The notes beneath the pieces are model-generated. The model saw only the letters and a list, made by a program, of their open reading frames with translations. It had not been told where the DNA came from and did not search any database. From contig RQOL01000861.1 of the NCBI GenBank assembly GCA_013076295.1, positions 4,504,235 through 4,568,234 of the forward strand: a stretch of DNA of 64,000 nucleotides. Direction: 5' to 3'. Every line of letters starts with the position of its first letter. Position 1 is the first letter of the stretch. Below are positions 24,273 through 36,329 of this stretch, in pieces. This stretch comes from Sanderia malayensis. Taxonomy: Eukaryota > Cnidaria > Scyphozoa > Semaeostomeae > Pelagiidae. The translations under genes were made by a program, and so were the position numbers.

Positions 24273-27200
24273 GCCAATTCAGAACCAGGTTAATTTAAAT
24301 AAACGTTATTTAATCTTGTAGCGAGTATTTTTTGACGTAAGCTCTTCTTGTATAGAATTTTACCACGCTAATTTCATTTTGTTTTGGCTAATCAGAATGG
24401 CCTAATTTATTTATGCAAGCCACCGAGAATAATTGTCCCCCTAGTGCCGCGCCCACCATTGCGCTATTTCCAAAGCATTCCGGTTTTACTATTAAGTTTC
24501 ATTAGGTATTGAGTGAGATTAAATTATATTTTTGTTTTTATCATCCATGGTCAGATCATTCAAGGGGTTATTTTGTTATAAACATTTGTTTGGCATTCAG
24601 TACTACACTTAGCTGCAATAAGTATGGAAACGCCTGATGAAAAATGGCGTCTAGAAGTGGCCCTAGGCCTGAGAAAGAAAATTTACATAACAATATAAAA
24701 CTTCCAAACCGGTTTCAATAGCGAATATATTTAGCATAAATATACTCAAAATTTCATACATTTTCAAATGAAAATATAATTTAAACTATATCATAGTGTT
24801 TTGCAATAATATTAAAAGAAAACTGCGAAGAGGTCCCTTAAAAAATGCTTACGAAAATTTATCGAAGTGGAGTAATCAAAGCGCCAATAATTATAATTTC
24901 TTTCACTCAAAGCCACGCAGATTCTCTGTCATTTAAAAGAGAATGTTTTCAAATTTTGAAAAATATAAGAATTATCTAGGTAACTGTCTTGACCCTTTAC
25001 AATTCACGGTTGAAGTCTTTGTTTACAACTTGAGAAGCACATGTTTTGTTTTTAAAATTTCCAATTGGGTTTTAATTTTTTTAAATTTTCGTTCATTTCA
25101 GAAAATGTTAAGCCCTTAAAAATTATATCAAATTATAATATTTGAAACAAACTATAGGAATATCCATGTCTGATTTTTTGTTATGGCGCTTAACCTTCTT
25201 TTTTTACTCTGGAAAAAAATTACGGAAAAATGGGTCTTGTCCAATCACATTCTTAAAATGATAAACAAAGACTTCAACCGTGAATTGTAAAGGGTCAAGA
25301 CAGTTACCTAGATAATTCTTATATTTTTCAAAATGTTAAAACATTCTCTTTTAAATGACAAAGAATTTGCGTGGCTTTGAGTGAAAGAAATTATAATTAT
25401 TGGCGCTTTGATTACTCCACTTCGATAAATTTTCGTAAACATTTTTTAAGGGACCTCTTCGCAGTTTTCTTTTAATATTATTGCAAAACACTATGATATA
25501 GTTTAAATTATATTTTCATTTGAAAATGTATGAAATTTTGAGTATATTTATGCTAAATATATTCGCTATTGAAACCGGTTTGGTAGTTTTATATTGTTAT
25601 GTAAATTTTCTTTCTCAGGCCTAGGGCCACTTCTAGACGCCATTTTTCATCAGGCGTTTCCATACTTATTGGAGCTAAGTGTAGATATGTACTTTCGTTT
25701 TTTATAAGAAAGTTGTGCAGCTCGGTACTTCTTCAAAAAGTCAAGAAAGTTCAGTCCTCGATTTTAAGACAGTTGAAAAATTTAGAGGCTAAAATTTTTA
25801 AAGAGATTATCTTGGAAAAGCGAAATGTTTGGCTTTTGTGACTATAATGTTTAGGAAATCACCAAAGTGTGAAGGAATGTGGAGTGTCTGCATAGAAACT
25901 GTTACACCTCTGCAATTGCATGCTCAATGAGGTGAAACCTTTCAATTTTCGCCAGGAAAGTTATAATATTAAAATTAGGAAATACCTAAGAAGTTTGAGA
26001 TGCTGGGTTTGAAAAACATTTTCTTATAAAAAAAGTGTAATGTGACAGTAGAACAGAATTTAATATATTGTTGTGTTAGAAACTTTCTACTATCATTACA
26101 GGGAAAGAAGAATATGAATTGGATAAAAGCAGTAGTGATATAATTGGTATTGACCCAAGACTATTGGCGAAGGCAGATGAAGACTTTATGATATACTCAC
26201 CCAAAAGGAGCCAATATGTGTTCATGTCCAAAGACCCTGCAATTACACACAAGTTGCACACAAAAGTTGAAACTAGAGAAGATCGCAACTCACGCAGGAC
26301 CATGTTCAAGCTCATAAAAGTTGAAGACAAGGATTGTTACTACATGTACAACATGAAAACTGAGAAGTATGTCCACCTGTCTGGAGATGACGTCTTGGGT
26401 GCCACCGGAAAGCCCGAGGAACATGGAGATGTGAGCCATTTTCAACTCACATTTGAGCAGGTTGGAAAAACTGGCTGCTACAGGATCAAGTGTAATGGGT
26501 CGCATTTTTATGTGTCAAGCTCCACTGCTGGTTTTCCTCCAAATTTCGTCATGCATGCAAGTACTGATGACCAAGAGGGTATGGAGGTGTTTCAGTTTGT
26601 CCTTGGAAAGGTATTTGTTCATTACTCTTTAACACATTATTAGTGATTATTTTCATCTAAATGAGCATTGATCAGGGTACCTCTCCAGAGCCAAAGTGGT
26701 ATAATGTCTGCTTGCGATACAATGATCTGTTGTTCAGCTTAGTTGTCCCAAAGCATGAATAAGCAGCATTTTAAGTGGTGCCACATAGTCATTGCACTTA
26801 TTTTGTAATAATAATGATAATTTGTGCGATATTTTAGAGTTTGCAGCCCATAAATTGATCTAAATTTTTAACCAATCGAATTAACTAACTGATAGGGTTT
26901 GCCGAAGTTGAAGCCCCTACCAAATTTATTTCAATAAATAATTTAAAAGATGAACTCAGGTGACTTGACATGGCATTGTGTGTTGTATATTTATTGCATG
27001 CTCAGCAATTTTTGTTTTTTATACAGAAAGCTAAGGAGGCAAAAATTGAGTATGAACTTGAAAAGACTGAAAAGCAGACCAAATTCCTTGCTGATATTGT
27101 GAAAGAAATTGAAAACAAGTCCGATGAAGAATCACCGGGAGATTTCCAATTTAAAGAAGAATATCCAAAGGAAGAAGGATTCGAGTTTTATGGATTCAGT

Positions 27201-27842
27201 TATGTTGGTAATTACCTGGGAGGTAAGTGCTCCATTTTGACTACACTGCACCATTTCAAAGTCAGTGGGGGCACCTCATAAAGAAAACAGGGGTATCGTA
27301 ATTAGGTTTCTAAAACAATGGTACTCACAATTTCAGACCATTCTGCTCTTGGCCAAGCACTGCTCAATAGAATAGAATGCAATTATGTTCAATGTCATGG
27401 TTTACATCTGTTGTTTCAACTTCCCGTTATCTTGAACATTTGCTTTTTTGAACGATTTTCCATTTCTCTTTATTTCGTACAATATTGTTGGGACATCAGT
27501 TATTTTTGAATTTTCCCTGATACAGGTGTTGCTTTTTAGGCATCAGCTTTTGCATTGCTTAATGAAGCAAATCGTTCCATCAGCTAATAAATAAATTTTT
27601 ATACCTTGAAATTTAGTTAATGACAAGGTTCATGGTTCCATCATTGTTTTTGATGTTTTGCCTGGTATCATCATGTGGGATCATTCATTTGTATTTGCAT
27701 TTAAATATTAGGCAAGAAATAGTCGATAGTGACATTTTTTTGTATTCATTCATTCATTTGTACAGCAAGCCAGCTAAGTCAGCTGAACGTGGTATGGTAC
27801 TATTTGGAGAGACGACACAACCCCATTACTTGCACCATCTAA
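24273..27842 (+). CDS. Unrecognised protein with probable beta-trefoil core and acidic C-terminal part
   Basis: I do not recognise this gene. Exon 1 is short (MANSEPG start at 24273, donor after 24288). Exon 2 is 26101-26610 and joins in frame. Exon 3 is about 27028-27221. A final exon from about 27769 in the matching phase would end at 27842, but this last step is weak. Exon 2 shows repeated blocks of the kind FKLIKVEDKDCYYMYN...KYVHLSGD, FQLTFEQVGKTGCYRIKC...SHFYVSSS and VFQFVLGK. These resemble the three lobes of a beta-trefoil (fascin/ricin/IL-1-like fold); that is inference from hydrophobic and aromatic spacing. Exon 3 is Lys/Glu-rich and probably helical (KAKEAKIEYELEKTEKQTK), then acidic with EEGFEFYGFSYVGNYLGG. 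There is no signal peptide or membrane segment, so it is probably cytosolic. Intron 1 contains the 1.08 kb palindromic transposon. Confidence 0.6.
24604..25683. mobile_element. 1.08-kb near-perfect foldback (palindromic) DNA transposon
   Basis: The arm 24606-25025 is the reverse complement of 25262-25681. In the outer 115 bp I count two mismatches. The outer sequence begins CACTTAGCTGCAATAAGTAT and is flanked by TA on both sides (24604-24605, 25682-25683), fitting a TA target duplication. The central spacer of about 236 bp has no coding potential. The end segment ATGGCGTCTAGAAGTGGCCC recurs at 44328, next to a Tc1-like end. It lies in intron 1 of the gene starting at 24273. Confidence 0.92.
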
Positions 27843-28756
27843 CGACAAGCACCAGATAAATGCCAGCTCAAGCTGGAAGATCCCAGGTGGCAAGACATCA
27901 GTGTACTCGTACAAATGCCAGCAGGTGTACTTCTGCACTCCGTGAAAAAATCCAAGTGACTTTAGCCAGTGGAAAATCTTGCAAGAAGAGGGCATTATAA
28001 AGGTGGAGCTACATAGATTCTGCAGCACCCATTGCTATAAAGGTGAGGAAAAAGAAACACCTAATGAAGAAGAAACACCTAATGAAGAGAAACACCAATG
28101 AAGAAGAAACACCTAATGAAGAGAGGTGCTGTTAAAGAAGAAGTGCCAGCAAGAATAAGCACAGCCAATGAACTGGAAGTGAAAAGGGAATAAGCAAAAT
28201 TCTTCATATATCATAACATATTGATTTGTATTTTATTGGACAATTGGGGGGGGATGTTTTTAGATCTTCTGTATTAAATATAACTGCATTTATTAATTAT
28301 AACTATTTGCACTTTCTTATGTTACAGATATAATACACAAGTTTGTATACAATTATTTAAACCTGGGAGGAGGGAGGGAGGGTGCTAAATGCCTTCCTCT
28401 CTAGTTTACTTTTTTATTTCAACATGCTATTTAGTTAATAGAAATAATACTAAAAAACACAATGATGAGAACTTTGAACGTTGCTAAATTTCTGCTCTGT
28501 TTTGTTTTGACTGGTGTGGCTGTGTTTTACTCCACTCCACACGACACGAACACGACATGATGCATTACATTCATCGATGACGTCATCGCGTGATTTTGGC
28601 ACATGTTAAATCGGGGAAACCAAGTGTGCCCCCCAGTCTTCTCCACCTGTTCTTTTTTTTTGTTGATTTGAATTTCATCTCTTTCTTTCTTCCTTCTTCG
28701 TTTGTTTTGCATTTGGATTTTGGAATGGTGTCTTTGTTTCATATTTTCAATTGACA
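27843..28756. other. Region between the beta-trefoil-like gene and LIN52
   Basis: From 27780 to 28030 the codon pattern looks partly coding in broken frames (for example SYKCQQVYFCTP then stop), perhaps a decayed exon or transposon remnant. At 28045-28125 a degenerate 15-21 bp repeat based on GAAGAAACACCTAAT occurs about four times. A G-rich run GGGAGGAGGGAGGGAGGG lies near 28365. No gene can be supported. Confidence 0.45.
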
Positions 28757-30712
28757 AATGGCATCGCCATCGAAAACCAGGTCTCCAAGCGAGCAATAAG
28801 CTCAAGAACGCCACTAAGCGAGGAACACCCGACAAGAAGATACAAGACATGAGAGTAATGTATTTCCAACTGGTAAGGCCATTTCAACAACATGTGTTTA
28901 TTTATCTTCTTAACTCGCGACCATGCAGAAAACGCCCATTTTGAAAATACACCTTCAGCCTGCGTGACCGTGTTGGCATTTTTTTAGCAGAACACTTGGT
29001 CTGTTTTGATTTATTTTGCTTTTGATGCTGTAATTTATTTCTTCATGTTTCATTTTGTATACGTTTCCAATTTAATTTGCAGATTTGGACTGCAAACAAC
29101 AAGAAGCCTTGTGCAGCAAAGAAATACTGAGGTCATCACCCGAGCTTTGGCCTGAGAAAAGTATGCCTGATATTTTTGTATTTTTCCTCTCAATTTCAAG
29201 CCACACACACTTGATGAGGCAGAGTATGCTGTGACTTATACTGGTTTAATTTTCTTTCACAGTTCCTGGAGTTGGAGAGTTTGCATCGCATTTTGGAACA
29301 AGCGTAAGTTCCGTATACCACTGCATTGTAATGCATCATTTATAAATGTCACCAACACCATTTGTTCAGGAAATACCAATTAGAGAAGAGTATCTGAAGA
29401 ATTTCTTTTTCATTCCTTAGGCTGTGCTGTCAAAAAGTGAAGCAGTTGCATCTTCTCTGGACTCAGCCCTCGAGAAAGATGATCGTGACATGTTACAAGG
29501 TAAAACATATCTTAAATATTAAGAATATAGGACCTGGGACAATGAAAATATATGGGATATTATCTCAAGTGATTAAATTATATTGTTTTATTAGTTATAA
29601 GTAATTATATTGCTTTATTTTGAGTACCTATTGCCAAATTATTATTGCTAGGCAGGTTGCATTGCTGATGCCCGTACCATATGGATGTAGGGGTGGATTG
29701 TGGGGGTAGAACACTCTTAATATTTGAATTATGGGACTTGTTGGTAGTACCTTAGAATGAGATGCGTTATATTTATCCTCATTTTGTTCACCATGGTCTC
29801 AACAGCACCAACACCTTCTTCAACAATTTTTCATTTCATAAAGTGATTCATGGCCGATTCATCACTGTATATTATAAGTGTATTTTTTTCCTTTGTAAAA
29901 TTTGATGAAATATTTTCCATGTAGAGTTTGGAAGCCTCACAACATCACAGCTTATGGATAAAGTCAAAGCATTGCAAAACCTTGCCTATCAGCTCGGTCT
30001 TGAAGAAGGTAAGTGATTTATTTTTATCTTTTGTTGAAAAATGCAAGTCTGGAGATTTTCATCAATGGTATATGAAGCCAACTAAATGTTAGCAGTAGCA
30101 GTTAACATGGGCAGCATCTAAACTGTCATTAAAAGGAACTTTGACATTCATTTGAGTACAGATGTTGAGCTTGTAATGAAATAGGCAATTGGCTCAGTTA
30201 CTAAGTTAAGTTTTTGCCAGACTTAAATGTGCAATGCCATCAGCCCACTTCAATCATTTGGTACCAAATTCCCTTATTTTTTCATTTTCTTTAATATTTT
30301 TGGAGTTCTTCCCCAATTTTAAATACTCCCTTCTGTTTTAATCAATATTTATGCCATTGTACAAGATGACGTAAGGCTATTCACACTGAGTTTTATTTTT
30401 TCAAAAGTACAAAGGGGAACAAAGCTCAAAAATACAATGAAAAAGGGTTGGGAGACTGCCCTTTTTCTTACAAAATGTCTGAAACAGAGCATGAGTGAGG
30501 CTGGTGGAATGCTTGGCAGCCTGGGTAGGTGGAAGGGAGACAGAAAAGATGAAAGATAATCCAATCCATTGATCCAATCAGCTATGAATGAAGAGAGAAT
30601 GAATGACAGGCAAGAGTTTTGTGGTGATTGTCACGTGTTTTTCTTCACAGCTCGTGAAATGACTCGTGGCAAGTTCCTGAATATTCTTGGGAAATCTGAT
30701 TTCCGTAGATGA
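28757..30712 (+). CDS. LIN52: LIN52 homolog, subunit of the DREAM/MuvB complex
   Basis: LIN52 is a small core subunit of MuvB (LIN9, LIN37, LIN52, LIN54, RBBP4), which represses or activates cell-cycle genes with p130/E2F or B-MYB. Secure exons: 29093-29160, 29263-29303, 29421-29499, 29925-30008 and 30651-30712, all with AG/GT borders in compatible phase. The protein reads SSPELWPEKIPGVGEFASHFG, then EKDDRDMLQEFGSLTTSQLM, KVKALQNLAYQLGLEEA and REMTRGKFLNILGK, nearly the vertebrate sequence. The LxSxE-like region that binds p107/p130 pockets would be the LCSKE segment in the 29093 exon: LCSKE has Ser followed by Lys and Glu, close to the LxSxExL motif. The start is unsettled: an ATG at 28757 (MASPSKT) resembles the vertebrate MASP start, but the donor after it is poor. 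Confidence 0.88.
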
Positions 30713-31208
30713 TTGAAACAAAGACAGAGGGGTTTTTAGTACAACTGCAACACTATCACCCAAAAACATTGGCAGTCACGTGTACCACTATATCAATACA
30801 CGTGTATACTCTTTGTAATCTACGCATGCACATTCCCACGTCACTGTTTTGCTAACCAATTGAGAATGTTAACATAGTGGGAAGTTTCTGTGTGATAGCG
30901 AGCGACAAAGAGCGTTTTTTGCTGTTTGTGCATTGCCAAACCATGCAGAAGGTTAATTTGGTTGTCATTGCTCAGTTATTATAGCTTATTGTATATATAA
31001 GTATATATATATTACGAATCGCAATCATCTTACGTTAATAGCAACATTGTCTGCGAGCAAATTACAAATTGCAGTTCATATAGAGTGCAATTTTCTGCTG
31101 ACTAGCATAGTATTGCCTTCTTTGCCTTGTCTATACCAGATACTATAGATTCGTAGTTAGTCAAGGTGTATTCTGTATTCAAAGGCAAATGTTATTACAA
31201 TAAAACAA

Positions 31209-33646
31209 CTAGATAACGCACAAGAGTGGTCCCACTGTATAATACATCCGTTCGCTTGAATGACCCGTATCGCCAATGGCAATTTTAGTTATCGGCAAAG
31301 CATCTTTCTTCACGATCAACCCTTCATCCGTTCTCCACACTTGGTCATTGGCGTGGCAGTTGCATTTATAGCCCGGACTTGTGCATGTGTCTGTTATTCC
31401 GCATGCGCAACCTTGCCCATCGCTCGGCCCCCCTCCCCAGAACGCCAACTTCTGACCCCGCCCACCATTGAGCCAACTGTATTCGATATTAGTGTTGTAA
31501 CAGTAGTACTTCGTGTACTGTTGGCATTGATGAGATTGATTCACAATTGTGGCAATGATGCTTGAATCGAAGTTGTATTGGAAATTGAATTGGTAAGAAC
31601 CTGTTGCTTCGTAACCACTGACGTATGTTTGCTGCTCGTTGTTGTGATGAAACACTGCCATGTATTTGCTGTTTTTTTTCGTGCACTCGATTTTAATGCT
31701 CCATCTCGAGTTTGGGGGCTGAATCTCGTAGACAGCTGATAAAAAGTTGTTCGATTTTAGTGCTTCTTTGCATGACGCGTACATTGGTTTTCCTGAAGAA
31801 GAATTGTAATTTATCGTGAGTCGTGCATTGGAAGATAAAATCATGCACTCTTTTTGTAAGAATACACGTTTTTCTATAAGAAACCTGGCTCAAGGCCTAG
31901 TAGTAAAGATTTCTTAATTTTTAGCCACATTTTAGTTCTAAAAGCTTCTTAAAAGTCTCTTAATTTAATGAAAAAAGTTTCAGTGAAAATGAAAAAAACC
32001 TGGATGCTGCAAGATATTAGTATTATAGGAAAAACGTGTTTCCGAAATTTCTAATGTTTCTTAAATATTTCCTTGTAGTTCTAAAAGTTTCTTAAATTTT
32101 AGGGTGTCTAGATCTAGGTTTCTTATAAACCAGTTTCTTATAAAAAAACGTGTAGAATTATAAAAACAGCGAGGCTCAAAATTGTTGAAATGTTTCACAG
32201 TTTCGCTTTTTATCCACAGAGTTTTTTGAGTCAACAAAACTGTCGTCAATATGTTTGCCTGTTCCGTGATTTTCCTGATGATGTTGAGAACAGTATTTTT
32301 CGAAACGTCGCCCTATAAACACTCTGCCTCATGACACGATAAAATTTTATTTTTATCATAAAAATTGCGTTGGTATACACAAACAAACTTTGTTATAAAT
32401 GGCTCGCTGCTCGAATCTCCATGGCAATGCATATGTTTATGCTCAGTCGTGTGTTATACTTATGTTATCATACTTGCCATGAATGGTTATTTTCATTTTA
32501 AGTTATTTTTTGATAAGATTCGCTGTTGATGTCCTAACAGATTTGTGATTTTGCCATGTCTTGTTTAAAAGCGTACTTTGTGACGTCATAATTTTGTATC
32601 TGACTTGTTTTTCCCGACCAGTCGACTATGGGTCTCTTATTCCCAGAGGGGCACTCGGTACATAGACATACGGGGGGGTCAGTCCGAGAATTTCACAAGA
32701 AAACCAAAAATATCAATTTTTTAATAACTTGCACCCAAAAATATTAAAAATTGTAATCAAGGATAAAGTGAGAGAGAAATTTGGCCGACTTGAAATATGC
32801 AACTGCCATTACAGGACCTAAAAATATTGTTTGCTAATTTGATATGCCAAAAAATATCAGAATAGCCTCGACTATTTTTTAGCACCCAAAAATATCATTT
32901 TGGACAAAGTTGTCACCCAAAAATATCATTTTTGGCAAAAGTCTTACCCAAAAATATCAGACTGACCCCCCGTATGCCTATGTACTGAGTGCCCCCCTGA
33001 ACACTTATTAAGTAATTTCGCGGTGAACAATCTTTGCGAAATCTGTAATATTACAAGTTCGAAATGAATTCTACTTACGACAACATTTGTGCTCAACTTT
33101 CTTCCCAATGCTGTACACACGGATGCAGTTTTCCTTGCAAATGCTTCCCGGGACGGTATTGCAAAGATTAGTTTCCTAAAACAGCGACAGATGTATCACC
33201 ACAGCTAGAGCGAAGCAAAGTGTGGCAATTAGTAAATAGTGAACTACCTTCGCAAAACGAACCTGTTTGCATTGTTGGATCTTCTTTCTTAAAACCCCGC
33301 CCCTGTTGCTATTGCTTTCATGCTCCTTGGCAGCGGCAATCTTTTGCATCAAATGGCATTTCTGTGATGCGCTGTCGTATTTCTGATAGTTGCAATTTTC
33401 TTGGTGAAGGCATTTTTGAGAGCATGCTAACTCGCTTGGCAGTGTATGCGTGGCAAGCGAAATTTCTTTTTGCATATCATTCTTGTCTTCTTCAAATTGT
33501 TCGCCAGTCCTGAAAACAGCTCTTCTGATGGTTTGTGATGTGGTAGCATGTATCGATTGAACACCGATTGCTGTAAACAGTGCAACAATTACCATTGCAT
33601 GTTGAATCGCTTGAAGTGGGTTGCGATGCTGGTTGAACCCTTGCAT
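31209..33646 (-). CDS. Secreted or type II membrane protein with PAN/Apple-like and fibrinogen-like (CNTNAP-type) domains
   Basis: Three exons with consistent phases: 33646-33248, 33175-33079, 31792-31209. The start chosen is MQGFNQHRNPLQAIQ, followed by a hydrophobic segment (AMVIVALFTAIGVQSIHA) that serves as signal peptide or anchor. Next is a short Cys-rich module, SELACSQKCLHQENCNYQKY...QKCHLM, of the PAN/Apple kind. The small second exon is Cys-rich (SICKENCIRVYSIG). The last exon has WSIKIEC, YSWLNGGRGQKLAFWGG, CACGITDTC...CNCHANDQVWRTDEGLI and a terminal ITKIAIGDTGHSSERMYYTVGPLLC. This end pattern is the fibrinogen-like region also seen in contactin-associated proteins and many cnidarian extracellular proteins. 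A role in adhesion or recognition is inference. A MITE lies in the last intron at 31861-32155 and another at 32644-32999. Confidence 0.72.
31861..32155. mobile_element. About 295-bp MITE with TACACGTTTTT ends
   Basis: The left end ACACGTTTTTCTATAAGAAA and the right end (reverse complement TACACGTTTTTTTATAAGAA) are inverted repeats of about 25 bp. The interior is rich in AAAGTTTCTTAA and TTTCTTAAAT. A diverged copy with the same ends and GGTTTCTTAT words lies at about 37209-37546. Confidence 0.75.
32644..32999. mobile_element. 356-bp MITE with long GC-rich terminal inverted repeats
   Basis: The left end CAGAGGGGCACTCGGTACAT continues AGACATACGGGGGGGTCAGTC. The right end is its imperfect reverse complement (GACTGACCCCCCGTATGCC through GAGTGCCCCCCTG), giving arms of about 40 bp. 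The interior repeats CCCAAAAATATCA about five times. Confidence 0.88.
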
Positions 33647-34218
33647 ATTTTTTCGTCTTGCTTGGCAGTTATCTTGGCCACAAATGCTTTCACAGTTCAA
33701 TCTTTTTATTATTATTATTAAATTGCACTGAATGCACAATGGCTGACTTTTAATTTGGTCCCAAAATAGTTAAATCAAGCAAACTTCTGCCTTTTCAACA
33801 CTTGCCGCTTTTTTCCCATTCCGATTTTTAAGTCAACATTTTTAAGACAGATGTTTTTTTAGATATGATTTTGCAATGGTTCCTTTCATGGTGTATACAC
33901 TGGATTTTCTAAAGAAGTACTGTTTAATTCAAAGCAAAGTTTTTGTAAAGAGTGTTTTGTAAACATAGATACAAACATTATAACTACAATTGTGTTTCAT
34001 TATAATGCTTCTTCCTCACTCTCGTATCTCCATGGAAGTACATAGAAGTACTTATATTTACTGAAAAGTAGAATGTAGTAGTGGTACAGTAAGACCGGGC
34101 AATTACGAAACAGGTTTTTCAGATTGAGCTCCAATTGTTTACAAAGGTATCCTATTGTTTTCCTATTGTTATTTTGGAAATATCGAATTGGTTCCTTATT
34201 TGCGGGGTCTCGCTTCGC

Positions 34219-34280
34219 TGTAGTAGTAGTAGTATAGCATAGTAGTATCAGTAGTATAGCATAATAGTAGTGGTATAGCA

Positions 34281-34316
<36 letters not shown>

Positions 34317-34373
34317 CAGTAGTAGTATAGCATAGTAGTATCAGTAGTATAGCATAATAGTAGTGGTATAGCA

Positions 34374-34423
<50 letters not shown>

Positions 34424-34425
34424 TG
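34219..34425. repeat. (TAG)n microsatellite with internal 100-bp duplication, next to assembly gap
   Basis: Long TAG runs are interrupted by TAGTATCAGTAGTATAGCAT and TAGTAGTGGTATAGCATAG, a block that occurs twice (about 34229-34280 and 34325-34376). It ends 16 bp before the run of N. Confidence 0.93.
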
Positions 34426-34440
34426 AAAAGGTTTCACTGT

Positions 34441-34540
34441 NNNNNNNNNNNNNNNNNNNNNNNNNNNNNNNNNNNNNNNNNNNNNNNNNNNNNNNNNNNN
34501 NNNNNNNNNNNNNNNNNNNNNNNNNNNNNNNNNNNNNNNN
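34441..34540. other. Assembly gap, 100 N
   Basis: Exactly 100 N, a conventional placeholder for a gap of unknown size. It directly follows the TAG microsatellite and falls where the rest of DNA ligase IV should be. Confidence 0.99.
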
Positions 34541-34604
34541 AAACGTACGTGAACACACTTGCATTAGATCATTATATTAAATGAATGAAGAACGAAAAAC
34601 TTAC

Positions 34605-35843
34605 GATCCTTTTTCTGTTTGGCATCGGTCTTTGAGTATGACATAAGCAACTGCTGCAAAATCACCAGCATCCTAGCAGAAAAGAAATTAATCAACTCAT
34701 AAAGTTTACAATAATTGTCTAAACAAATTTTGGAAATTCTTATCAAACAACATCTCATGCAACACCCACTCGTCTTGCTGAAGCAGGTGCCTTGTAGTTC
34801 AAAAGTTTTTTCGCATCTGCACTCTCCTTTGCAATACCCAGAGCATCTATGTAATATTTTGCAAGAACAACCTGCAGAAATTAGAACAAAAGAGGAATTG
34901 AAATTGGTATTGTACTCTAGCAGTTGACCTACAATGATCATCGTGCATAGTTCCTAAACTGGCAAATGAGCCCTACCAGTGTAGCCAAGTGGTAAATGTG
35001 TTAGATCTCGCATCCTTGAAGGCTCACATTCATAGGTTCAGATCAACAAATAGTCAGAATCAAAAACTACAAGCTGTTAGCCAACTCAACCGTCTGCCCT
35101 TCTGAGGTTGATAAATGAATGCACAGTATATTTGTTCTGGAACATCATTCAAAGGGCACAAGCCATGAGCAAGCATTAACTATATGGCTGTTTGAGCCCT
35201 CAGCCTTCAGCCCTAGAACTCAGATTTGGACCCCTCTGGTCTCGTGTGCAGATATTATACATATGCAGCACGGCAAAGGAGTTAGCAACCTAAGCTTCAG
35301 AGCGGTAATCAGGTTAACAAAGGCAAAAGCAATGAGAAAATAGATCATAAAATACTAAAACCAAACCTCTTTCATTCCATAAGATGGTCTGTCTTTGTCC
35401 AAAGCTGGCAAGAACATTCTCATTGCAGGAAAAAATGTGTCATCCTGAAATTGGAGACAGACATTTAATGGTAATAATGTTCAATTAAAATGTAGTTCAG
35501 CTTCATTTAAAAAGATTATTTGCTTCACACCTCAACCATGGGTCAGAGGGGGGTTATACCCCCAATTGGTCTTCATGTCCTGCGAAAAGGCGTGTCGTAC
35601 ACAGAGCGTGTGTACCTAAAAATGCTACCCTCACTTCCCATCATTTTATTGATATACCAACCAACCACCTACCTCGACCCTGTTTTCTCCAGGCAGCTTT
35701 GAGTAGGCCTGCCTCCAACGTTCCAGAAATTTCCTGAAGATACCTTTTTTCTTTTCTGTGCCTTGTGTATCGTTTATTTTTTGCATAACCATGCACAGGT
35801 CGAAGAAAGGAACGTTGCCTGCAACTACCACGGCGCTCGCCAT
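34605..35843 (-). CDS. LIG4: DNA ligase IV, first four exons only (gene cut at assembly gap)
   Basis: ATP-dependent DNA ligase of non-homologous end joining, partner of XRCC4. Exons with phase-consistent joins: 35843-35673 (MASAVVVAGNVPFFDLC start), 35445-35368 (DDTFFPAMRMFLPALDKDR), 34871-34770 (LAKYYIDALGIAKES, KKLLNYKAP) and 34672-34605 (DAGDFAAVAYVILKDRC). These match the N-terminal DNA-binding domain of LIG4 along its first 110 or so residues. The rest (remaining DNA-binding, nucleotidyltransferase with the KxDGxR lysine, OB fold, tandem BRCT domains, about 800 residues) does not appear anywhere between the gap at 34441-34540 and the next gene. The fourth exon lies 65 bp from the gap. 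Either the missing part lies within the gap or the scaffold is misjoined there. Confidence 0.9.
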
Positions 35844-36329
35844 CTTGCAAGCTCGCGGTCCGGTCAGGTCATCAAAAGAAGAAGGGAAAGGTATTAGGTA
35901 AGGTGCAGTGCATTATATCAAAAGTTAAAAGTGGGGAGGAACTGGGGTGGGCGGGGTCAGAGTGTAGAGATAGGACTTGTTGCATGCGTCACCACCAAGT
36001 CCCATGTGTTCCTAGTGTTCCAGGGTTGAAGATCTGGCCAAAAGAAGAGTGCGAATAATAAAAAAACAGTTAAATAAGGAGATGTTATTTCAAATATTAA
36101 AATGCATTATTAATTGTACGAATTTAAAATTATTGATTTATAAAATGGTGTTTATAGTAAATTGATATATACGTGTATATGTGATATATAGTGTTTATAT
36201 ATGTGGTACAATAGACATCCGCCATCTCAAACTCTTCAGAGAAATCGAAATTTGTTCCAGATATCAGGGGATATATATAATAACTTGGCCTCGGCATGGT
36301 CAAGTAAGAGTAGCATACAATGGCCCGAG
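35844..36329. other. Spacer between LIG4 start and roadblock gene, likely LIG4 promoter
   Basis: About 490 bp with no exon. It contains GGGGTGGGCGGGGTCAG at about 35943-35959, a GC-box-like stretch upstream of the LIG4 start, then AT-rich (ATATA) sequence that probably belongs to the 3' UTR of the neighbouring gene. Confidence 0.4.

Noticed and set aside
34000..34440. Long Thr- or Tyr-rich open frames next to the gap
   Set aside because: They are translations of the TAG microsatellite, not protein-coding genes.
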